From an uncultured Clostridia bacterium (GTDB taxonomy: Bacteria > Bacillota > Clostridia > Oscillospirales > Acutalibacteraceae), in contig CALGGQ010000330.1 in NCBI GenBank assembly GCA_937915775.1, forward strand, positions 1-6,158: 6,158 nt of DNA, read 5' to 3'. A model generated the notes under the pieces. It saw only the letters and a program-made list of their open reading frames with translations, was not told the origin of the DNA and searched no databases. A program made the translations under genes and the position numbers. Below, in pieces: positions 1 through 5,461 of this stretch. The stretch's first letter is position 1. Each line of letters opens with the position of its first letter.

Positions 1-373
1 CGCCATGCGCCCTGACTGTGTGGTGCTGGACGAGGCCACCGCCATGCTGGACCCCCGGGGCCGGGAGGAGGTCATGCAGACCATCCTGGGCCTGAACCGG
101 AACCAGGGCATCACCGTGATCCTCATCACCCACCATATGTCCGAGGCCGCCATGGCCGACCGGGTAATCGTCATGGACCGGGGCGACGTGCTGGCGGACG
201 GACCGCCGGAGGTCATCTTCTCCCAGGTGGAGCTGCTCCGGGAAGCCGGGCTGGAGGTGCCGGACACCACCGCCCTGTGCTGGGAGCTGAACCAGCGGGG
301 CTTTGCGCTGCCCTTAAACGCCCTTTCCGTGGAGGACTGCGCCCAGGCTTTGTATGCAGCCCTTACCCCCTGA
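1..373 (+). CDS. ecfA1: ECF transporter ATPase EcfA1, C-terminal part (5' truncated by window)
   Basis: This is the 3' end of an ABC ATPase gene that begins before the window; the first whole codon is at 2, and the ATG at 5 is internal. The visible protein opens at Walker B (VVLDEATAMLD, with the catalytic Glu in LDE), followed by the D-loop region, the switch histidine in ITHHMSEA, and a C-terminal domain with the IFSQVELLREAGLEVP segment typical of EcfA proteins. The DEATAMLDPRGREEV form is characteristic of EcfA1, whereas EcfA2 has DEPTAGLDP. EcfA1 pairs with EcfA2 to hydrolyse ATP and drive EcfT and an S component for vitamin or metal-ion uptake, on the cytoplasmic face of the membrane. 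Walker A, the Q-loop and the LSGGQ signature lie upstream and are not seen. It is followed by 32 bases and then ecfA2, as in other Firmicutes. GC is high: 44 of the first 60 bases are G or C. Confidence 0.93.
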   Translation, partial: AMRPDCVVLDEATAMLDPRGREEVMQTILGLNRNQGITVILITHHMSEAAMADRVIVMDRGDVLADGPPEVIFSQVELLREAGLEVPDTTALCWELNQRGFALPLNALSVEDCAQALYAALTP

Positions 374-391
374 CGCAATCGTAACGAATTC

Positions 392-396
392 GGAGG
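392..396 (+). promoter_or_regulatory. Ribosome binding site of ecfA2
   Basis: GGAGG lies 9 bases before the TTG at 406. It decides the start: an in-frame TAA at 382-384 blocks any start further upstream, and there is no ATG or GTG between that stop and the conserved N-terminus of EcfA2. Confidence 0.85.
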
Positions 397-405
397 AAAC
401 CCGCC

Positions 406-1272
406 TTGCCTCTGCTTGAAACCAGAAACCTGAGCCATGTCTACAGCGCCGGGACCCCCTTTGAGCACACGGCCATCACAAACGTGAACCTGACTGTGGA
501 GCCCGGGGAGTTCATCGGTCTGATCGGACATACCGGCTCGGGAAAATCCACCCTGATCCAGCATCTGAACGGGTTGCTCAAGCCATCGGCCGGCCAGGTG
601 CTGCTGGAGGGTAAGGATATCTTTTCCGACAAAAAGTTCACCCGTCAGGTCCGCTTTCGGGTGGGCCTGGTGTTTCAATACCCGGAATATCAGCTCTTTG
701 AAGAAACCGTCTATCGGGACATCGCCTTTGGCCCCGGAAATATGGGGCTTGCCGAGGACGAGATCCGGCGACGGGTTTTGCAGGCGGCCAGCTTTGTGGA
801 CCTGGACGAAGCTCTTCTGGACAAATCCCCCTTTGATCTGTCCGGCGGCCAGAAGCGACGGGTCGCCATTGCCGGGGTGATCGCCATGGAGCCGGAGATC
901 CTGATCCTGGACGAGCCCACGGCGGGGCTGGACCCGGCAGGTCGGCAAAGCCTGCTTGCCAACATCTGCGCCTTCCAAAAACAAAACCACGCCGCGATTA
1001 TCATGGTCAGCCATTCCATGGAGGATATGGCGGCCACGGCAGACCGGCTGATCGTCATGAACCAGGGCAGCATCGCCCTCCAGGGCACGCCCCGGGAGAT
1101 TTTTTCCCAGGTCGCCAGGCTGCGGGAAATGGGCCTGACGGTGCCTCAGGTGACGCTGGTGCTCCAGCGGCTGCGGGAGCTGGGACTGCCGGTGGACGCC
1201 TCGGCCTACACCATCGGCCAGGCTGTGGAAGCCCTGATTGCCTTGGGCAAGGGGGTGCCGGACCATGCTTAA
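406..1272 (+). CDS. ecfA2: ECF transporter ATPase EcfA2
   Basis: This is a complete 288-residue ABC ATPase, the usual length for the family. Motifs occur in order: Walker A GHTGSGKST (41-49), Q-loop Q91 in FQYPEYQLF, signature LSGGQ (145-149), Walker B ILILDE (165-170, catalytic E170), D-loop in TAGLDP, and switch H203 in VSHSMED. The Gly-His-Thr-Gly-Ser-Gly-Lys P-loop and the DEPTAGLDPAGR stretch are those of EcfA2. The C-terminal segment IFSQVARLREMGLTVP matches the one in the upstream EcfA1, so the two are paralogues that dimerise. The start is TTG with a strong ribosome binding site 9 bases upstream and an in-frame stop shortly before it. The protein energises the shared ECF module with EcfA1 and EcfT. 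Its last 8 bases overlap the start of ecfT, so the two are probably translationally coupled. All ATPase residues are intact. Confidence 0.96.
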   Translation: MPLLETRNLSHVYSAGTPFEHTAITNVNLTVEPGEFIGLIGHTGSGKSTLIQHLNGLLKPSAGQVLLEGKDIFSDKKFTRQVRFRVGLVFQYPEYQLFEETVYRDIAFGPGNMGLAEDEIRRRVLQAASFVDLDEALLDKSPFDLSGGQKRRVAIAGVIAMEPEILILDEPTAGLDPAGRQSLLANICAFQKQNHAAIIMVSHSMEDMAATADRLIVMNQGSIALQGTPREIFSQVARLREMGLTVPQVTLVLQRLRELGLPVDASAYTIGQAVEALIALGKGVPDHA

Positions 1273-2068
1273 AGACATCACTCTGGGCCAATATTTCCCC
1301 GGCACGACCCCGATCCACCGACTGGACCCCCGGACCAAGCTGGTACTGGTGGTCGTCTACATCGTGGCCCTGTTTGTCGCCGGCGGGCTTCTATCCTATG
1401 GGCTCACCGCCCTGTTCCTGGCCCTTGCCCTGGTTTTGTCAAAAATCAAGCCCACCACCATTTTAAAGGGTCTGAAGCCGCTGATCCTCATCATCGTCCT
1501 GACCGGCATTTTGAATCTGTTCTATACCAAGGGCGACCCCCTTGTGACCATTTGGAAGCTCACCATCACCCGCCAGGGCGTACGCAACGCCGTTTTGATG
1601 ATCCTGCGCATCGTGATGCTCATCGCCGGAACCTTTCTGCTCACCTACACCACCTCCCCCATTGATCTGACCGACGGGATGGAGGATCTGCTGGGCCCAT
1701 TGAAAAAGCTCCATGTGCCCGTCCACGAGCTGGCTATGATGATGTCCATCGCCCTGCGGTTCATCCCCACGCTTATTGAGGAAACAGACAAAATCATGAG
1801 CGCCCAGCGGGCCCGGGGGGCGGATTTTGAGACCGGCAGCCTGTTTCAGCGGGCAAAGGCCCTGATCCCCATTCTGGTGCCGCTGTTCGTCAGCTCCTTC
1901 CGCCGTGCCGACGAGCTGGCAACGGCCATGGAATGCCGGTGCTATCACGGCGGCGAGGGCAGGACGAGGATGAAGCAGCTTCGCTATACCCGGCTGGACC
2001 TGACAGCTTATCTGCTGGGCTTCGGGCTTCTGACGGCGGTGATCGTTTTGAAGGTGCTTGGCATATGA
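1265..2068 (+). CDS. ecfT: ECF transporter transmembrane protein EcfT
   Basis: This 267-residue integral membrane protein is the scaffold that couples the EcfA1-EcfA2 ATPases to interchangeable substrate-binding S proteins. It opens with the family-typical LGQYFPGTTPIHRLDPRTK, followed by hydrophobic segments around 26-40, 45-58, 70-86, 107-128 and, at the end, 246-264. The cytoplasmic coupling helices carry the first Ala-Arg-Gly motif (A183-R184-G185 in AQRARGADF). At the second site, in AMECRCYHGGEGRT, the sequence is C224-R225-C226, so the arginine is kept but Ala and Gly are replaced by Cys. I chose the ATG at 1265 because AAGGGGG (1249-1255) precedes it by 9 bases and the protein then starts at the conserved N-terminus; an earlier ATG at 1238 would add nine unrelated residues and overlap ecfA2 further. 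The stop overlaps the truA start (ATGA). No S-component gene is in the window. Confidence 0.95.
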   Translation: MLKDITLGQYFPGTTPIHRLDPRTKLVLVVVYIVALFVAGGLLSYGLTALFLALALVLSKIKPTTILKGLKPLILIIVLTGILNLFYTKGDPLVTIWKLTITRQGVRNAVLMILRIVMLIAGTFLLTYTTSPIDLTDGMEDLLGPLKKLHVPVHELAMMMSIALRFIPTLIEETDKIMSAQRARGADFETGSLFQRAKALIPILVPLFVSSFRRADELATAMECRCYHGGEGRTRMKQLRYTRLDLTAYLLGFGLLTAVIVLKVLGI

Positions 2069-2460
2069 GAAACCCGGACTATACCCGCAACATCGCCCTG
2101 TGCCTTCGCTATGAGGGCACGGCCTATCACGGCTGGCAGGTGCAGAGCAATGCGCTCACTGTGCAGGAGGTGCTGCAAAACGCCATTGAAAAGGTGTTTT
2201 TAAAGCGCCTTGACGTCAAGGGCTGTTCCCGTACTGACAGCGGTGTGCACGCCAATATGTACTGCGTTACGCTGGATACGGATATGGTTATCAGCGATGA
2301 GGGCGTCGTACTGGCGCTCAATTCCAACCTGCCGAGCGATATTGCCGTGAAGGCTTGCCGCGAGGTGCCGCTCATTTTCCACCCGCGGTATGACTGCGTT
2401 TCCAAGCAGTATGTTTACCGTATCTATAACGCCAGAATTCGCAATCCGTTTCTGGTAAAA
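2065..2460. other. Compositional transition zone within truA
   Basis: Hand counts of G+C in 60-base blocks give 44 at 1-60, 37 at 2101-2160, 29 at 2161-2220, 34 at 2221-2280, 33 at 2281-2340, 24 at 2401-2460 and 25 at 4081-4140. Upstream genes favour CCC, CGG, CTG and GCC; downstream genes favour CCG, CGC/CGT, ATT, TTT and GCG. The change is graded over a few hundred bases rather than at one clear base. See the matching finding for explanations. Confidence 0.7.
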
Positions 2461-2841
2461 TATGCGTATCATTATAACCGTTCTATTGACGTTGAGTTAC
2501 TGAACAGGGAAGCACAGGCATTTGTCGGAACGCACGATTACAGCGGCTTCTGTTCAGTGAAAAGCGATGTCGAGGATACGGTGAGAACAATTTCCTCCGC
2601 GCGTGTATACCGTGAAGATGATAACGTATATTTTGAAGTGGAGGGAGACGGCTTTCTCTACAATATGGTGCGCATTATGGTCGGCACGCTTCTCTTTATC
2701 AGCGAAGGAAAAATCAAGGCGGGCAAGCTGCCGGAGATTATCGCGTCAAAGGACAGAAACCAAGCCGGCAAAACGGCGCCGCCGCATGGGTTATACTTAA
2801 ATAAAGTAGTTTATTCGGAGAATATTTATGCCAACGAATGA
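2065..2841 (+). CDS. truA: tRNA pseudouridine(38-40) synthase TruA
   Basis: This 258-residue enzyme is of normal length for TruA. It isomerises uridines 38-40 in the anticodon arm of tRNAs to pseudouridine in the cytoplasm. Visible signatures are the N-terminal LRYEGTAYHGWQ, the catalytic motif CSRTDSGVHA with nucleophile D58, HDYSGFC around 157-163, GDGFLYNMVRIMVGT (194-208), and AGKTAPPHGLYL near the C-terminus. The start at 2065 makes an ATGA overlap with ecfT, with AAGGTG (2051-2056) as ribosome binding site. A start at 1933 in the same frame is open but would add 44 residues unlike any TruA and lie inside ecfT. The gene spans a compositional change: 37 of 60 bases are G/C at 2101-2160 and 24 of 60 at 2401-2460, with a parallel fall in G/C third positions. 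Its coding frame and motifs are continuous, so the protein looks functional. In many Firmicutes truA is followed by rplM-rpsI, but not here. Confidence 0.96.
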   Translation: MRNPDYTRNIALCLRYEGTAYHGWQVQSNALTVQEVLQNAIEKVFLKRLDVKGCSRTDSGVHANMYCVTLDTDMVISDEGVVLALNSNLPSDIAVKACREVPLIFHPRYDCVSKQYVYRIYNARIRNPFLVKYAYHYNRSIDVELLNREAQAFVGTHDYSGFCSVKSDVEDTVRTISSARVYREDDNVYFEVEGDGFLYNMVRIMVGTLLFISEGKIKAGKLPEIIASKDRNQAGKTAPPHGLYLNKVVYSENIYANE

Positions 2842-4030
2842 AAGACAAAATGCACGCAAAGCCAAAAAGCGCCGTGACGAACAACGCACGAAGCGCATTA
2901 TCTGGATTGTTATTATTCTGGTGGCTGCACTGCTCATTGTGATGAAGGTGATGGAGATTGATATCAATTCCATCAGAAACCGTTTCAGCGGTGAGGAAAA
3001 AAGCATCTCAGAGGTGCTGATGGATAATGCATATCCGTATAGCCTCGATTCGTCCAAGGGCGTTAAGGTAACCGCGCAGAATGATAAACTGAATATATTA
3101 ACAGATGTTTCCTGTACCGTTCTGAATCCGACGGATGCTGCCGTGCTGTATCATTTCAGCCACGGTTATGCCAATCCGATTATGAAAGCAGCGGGCAACT
3201 ATTTCGTCACCTTTGACCAGGGAGCAAACCGTCTGCGGCTCGACACGCTGAATGCTTCCGTCTACGAAACCAAAACGGAAAACCCGATTTTAACCGCCAA
3301 TGTCGCCAAAAACGGCAACGTGATTTATGCGATGAAATCAAGCAGCAGTAAGTCGACGGTAGTTGTGATAAACGCCTCGCTCAAAAAGCTGACGGAATTT
3401 GAAGTCAACGACGGCTATGTGGTGTTAACGGCAATTGACCCCGCCGGAAAGCGCTGTGCCTATGCCACTGTGAATACGAAAAATGCCAAGCTCGTCACAA
3501 CGGTTTATACCATCAATATCGGTGACGATAAGGAGCGCGCGCACTTTGATTTTGAAGGCACGGATTTGCTGGATTTACGTTACTGTGCATCGGATTTGTA
3601 CATCATCGGTAATGACTGCGTATCCACTGTTACCTCGCAAAAAAAGCAGCACGAGGTGTTCAAAAAGGGTGACGTCAACACGGTATGCTTTAACTATACC
3701 TCAAACGGCGAACTCGTTTATGTCTATTCCAAGTATTCCGCAGCGAATGAGAATTATCTCGCCCATATCAGCCCCACCGGTAAGGTCGGCGTAACGGTTG
3801 AACTGAATCAAAAGCCCAAATATGTATCCTCCTCATCCAATGAGATGACGGTGCTGCTGCCGGATAAAATCGTCACCTATTCCATTACTAAAGGCGATAA
3901 AAGGGCCGAAACGGACTGCGATGATTCCCTCAGCAGCGTTCATAAATTATCGACGAAATGCTTTGTCTGCCGCCACCAGTTAATTGACGTGGTGGAGCAG
4001 AAAAAAATACCAAACGAAAAGAAGGCGTAA
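2828..4030 (+). CDS. DUF5711-like single-pass membrane protein of unknown function
   Basis: This is a 400-residue protein with a strongly basic N-terminus (residues 1-23, rich in Lys and Arg), one hydrophobic segment at about 24-39 (IIWIVIILVAALLIVM), and then a long polar domain. The basic side before the helix predicts a cytoplasmic N-terminus with the remainder outside the membrane. The soluble part shows repeated short beta-strand-like stretches of the type 'NGNVIYAM', 'DGYVVLTAIDPAGKRCAYA', 'NGELVYVYSKYS' and 'SPTGKVGV', which suggests a beta-propeller. This pattern and its place before a cvpA-like gene fit the clostridial DUF5711 family; the family name comes from memory and the fold is inferred. 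The start ATG at 2828 overlaps the end of truA by 14 bases, with CGGAG (2816-2820) 7 bases upstream. No enzymatic motif was recognised. A role in the cell envelope is plausible but unproven. Confidence 0.8.
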   Translation: MPTNERQNARKAKKRRDEQRTKRIIWIVIILVAALLIVMKVMEIDINSIRNRFSGEEKSISEVLMDNAYPYSLDSSKGVKVTAQNDKLNILTDVSCTVLNPTDAAVLYHFSHGYANPIMKAAGNYFVTFDQGANRLRLDTLNASVYETKTENPILTANVAKNGNVIYAMKSSSSKSTVVVINASLKKLTEFEVNDGYVVLTAIDPAGKRCAYATVNTKNAKLVTTVYTINIGDDKERAHFDFEGTDLLDLRYCASDLYIIGNDCVSTVTSQKKQHEVFKKGDVNTVCFNYTSNGELVYVYSKYSAANENYLAHISPTGKVGVTVELNQKPKYVSSSSNEMTVLLPDKIVTYSITKGDKRAETDCDDSLSSVHKLSTKCFVCRHQLIDVVEQKKIPNEKKA

Positions 4031-4031
4031 T

Positions 4032-4760
4032 ATGACAATCTTTAATTATACGGTCAATTACATAGATATCTTGTTCGTTGCGATTGTCGCAGCGGCAATG
4101 ATTATCGGATATCACAGAGGACTGGTTATTAATATTATCCGCTTTGTGCGCGCCTCTGTCGGTTCCTTTTTGTGCTTCTTCTGCAGCGGGCATCTGGCGC
4201 AGCCGCTCTATGAGGCAAGAATTAAGCAAAACCTTCTGGAAGCGATCAATCAGAAAATCGTTGCCAGCAACGTCAATACGACGATGACCAATCTCAACGA
4301 TTATGTTGCAACGCTTCCGGAATTTATATCCAAAAACATCGACACAACCGGTTTAAAACTCACCTCGCAGGATATGGCGCAGATGATTTTGACCAATGTA
4401 TTTGAGCCGATTGTGCTGGCGCTGCTGAAAATCGCCATTTTCATTGCTACTTTTATCGTATTTTTCGGCATTACGGGTATTATTATTCTCGTAGCGCAGC
4501 GCATCAGCAAAAAACGCGACGAAAAGCGCGGCAGGAAAACCGTGATTAAAAAGACGGATAAGCTGCTCGGTCTGCTGTTCGGATTATTAAAGGCATTTAT
4601 CATCGTGCTTGCCGTGGCGGCAGCTTTGATGTATTTAATCAGCATTCAGGAGGATACGTCACAGATGAGCGGCTTCTTGACGGAAGCGTCAAAGAGTACG
4701 CTGCTGCACCTGATTGACAGTATCAATCCATTTAATGCGATTACGGAGGGATTATTATGA
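4032..4760 (+). CDS. CvpA family membrane protein
   Basis: This 242-residue multi-pass membrane protein has hydrophobic segments at about 10-27, 31-51, 125-155 (long enough for one or two passes) and 182-203. The N-terminus carries the CvpA-like pattern of an Asp in the first helix (D12) followed by a Gly-x-x-x-Gly turn (G26-YHR-G30). The C-terminal part has KTDKLLGLLFGLLKAFIIV, resembling the 'D-x-x-x-G-x-x-x-G-x-x-x-G' helix of CvpA/colicin V production proteins. An approximately 70-residue polar insert (about 55-120) separates the two hydrophobic halves, and a basic loop (159-176) sits before the last helix. The family's biochemical role is not well defined; in enterobacteria CvpA is linked to colicin V export and envelope stress. 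The start at 4032 follows the previous stop by one base, with GAAGG (4021-4025) as ribosome binding site. The ATG at 3984 lies inside the upstream gene and would add a basic, non-family N-terminus. The stop overlaps the pgsA start (ATGA). Confidence 0.8.
   Translation: MTIFNYTVNYIDILFVAIVAAAMIIGYHRGLVINIIRFVRASVGSFLCFFCSGHLAQPLYEARIKQNLLEAINQKIVASNVNTTMTNLNDYVATLPEFISKNIDTTGLKLTSQDMAQMILTNVFEPIVLALLKIAIFIATFIVFFGITGIIILVAQRISKKRDEKRGRKTVIKKTDKLLGLLFGLLKAFIIVLAVAAALMYLISIQEDTSQMSGFLTEASKSTLLHLIDSINPFNAITEGLL
4745..4750 (+). promoter_or_regulatory. Ribosome binding site of pgsA
   Basis: GGAGGG lies 6 bases before the ATG at 4757, inside the end of the cvpA-like gene. It supports the upstream ATG as the true start, and so supports the unusual N-terminal extension of the product. 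Confidence 0.8.
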
Positions 4761-5452
4761 GTGATGAAATGAGAAATGTACAGGAAGTACAGGTTGAAGA
4801 AACCGAAAAAAAGATTGAAAAGCGCCCTGAGGATAAGCTGTTTTATCATTGGAACACGATTCCGAACTGGCTCTGCTTTTTGCGCATTGCGCTGATTCCG
4901 GTATTTTCGGTGCTGTTTGTTAAGGGGTATTATATCCCTGCCTTTATCGTGATGATCGTAGCAGCGCTGACCGATTTGCTCGACGGTAAGATTGCCCGAA
5001 AGTACAATATGGTTTCCAACCTTGGCAAAAATCTTGACCCGCTTGCCGATAAGCTGTCTCAGATGGCGATTGTTGTCATTCTGATTATCCACTTCTGGGA
5101 GGGCTATCTGAAGTACATTTTGGCGCTTTTCATTGTCAAAGAGCTGATTATGATTATTGCCGGTGTCATTTTGCTGCTCAAGGGCTTACGTCCTGCCGCA
5201 GCGGAAATCTGGGGCAAAATTGCTACCACGATTTTCTATATCTTTATGATTGCCATTATCGCGCTAGGCGGCGAAGGCTCAGCGCTGTACGGCGTCAAGT
5301 TCTTTGAGCCGTTTATGCTCTCTGATACCGTCATTACCGTGATGATTATCATTTCACTTATCTTTATGCTGATTTCTATCGCAAGTTATGTTCCCGGGTA
5401 TTTTAAGCAGATTAAGGAAATCAGAGAACGGGACAGGAAAAATAAGGAGTAA
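4757..5452 (+). CDS. pgsA: CDP-diacylglycerol--glycerol-3-phosphate 3-phosphatidyltransferase
   Basis: This 231-residue membrane enzyme of the CDP-alcohol phosphatidyltransferase family condenses CDP-diacylglycerol with glycerol 3-phosphate to phosphatidylglycerol phosphate, the committed step to phosphatidylglycerol and cardiolipin. The family motif D-x2-D-G-x2-A-R-x8-G-x3-D-x3-D is perfect: D73, D76, G77, A80, R81, G90, D94 and D98, which bind the metal and CDP moiety. The PgsA-type opening TIPNWLCFLRIALIPVF (34-50) and the GKIAT stretch (153-157; many PgsA proteins have GKxKT) favour PgsA over phosphatidylserine synthase. Hydrophobic helices lie near 40-55, 59-72, 102-112, 119-141, 156-170 and 191-211. 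The first 31 residues form a charged, Glu/Lys-rich cytoplasmic extension missing from typical PgsA, which starts close to the IPN motif. A close ribosome binding site and the ATGA overlap with the upstream gene support this start. The exact substrate is assigned by family resemblance. Confidence 0.92.
   Translation: MSDEMRNVQEVQVEETEKKIEKRPEDKLFYHWNTIPNWLCFLRIALIPVFSVLFVKGYYIPAFIVMIVAALTDLLDGKIARKYNMVSNLGKNLDPLADKLSQMAIVVILIIHFWEGYLKYILALFIVKELIMIIAGVILLLKGLRPAAAEIWGKIATTIFYIFMIAIIALGGEGSALYGVKFFEPFMLSDTVITVMIIISLIFMLISIASYVPGYFKQIKEIRERDRKNKE
5444..5449 (+). promoter_or_regulatory. Ribosome binding site of the Clp ATPase gene
   Basis: AAGGAG sits at the very end of pgsA, 12 bases before the ATG at 5462. 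The spacing is longer than usual, but no other start codon lies between the pgsA stop and the first zinc-finger cysteine. Confidence 0.65.
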
Positions 5453-5461
5453 CCCTATCAA

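Noticed and set aside
374..405. Possible terminator or regulatory hairpin between ecfA1 and ecfA2
   Set aside because: The 32-base gap holds no inverted repeat with a T-run, only the ribosome binding site of ecfA2.
711..1088. 125-residue open frame on the minus strand opposite ecfA2
   Set aside because: It lies fully inside a well-supported ATPase gene and its translation shows no recognisable domain.
1463..1948. 161-residue open frame on the minus strand opposite ecfT
   Set aside because: It is a shadow in GC-rich coding DNA; the translation is low-complexity, rich in Gly, His and Gln, while the + strand encodes a clear EcfT.
1933..2064. Upstream in-frame start for truA
   Set aside because: It would place 44 extra residues inside ecfT with no TruA similarity; the ATG at 2065 has a ribosome binding site and the conserved N-terminus.
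2791..2827. Possible promoter before the DUF5711-like gene (TATACT at 2792-2797 in an AT-rich stretch)
   Set aside because: No matching -35 element was found at the right distance, and the site lies inside truA; AT-richness alone is weak evidence.
3984..4031. Upstream in-frame start for the CvpA-like gene
   Set aside because: It adds 16 basic residues read from the end of the preceding gene; the ATG at 4032 has a good ribosome binding site and fits the first helix.
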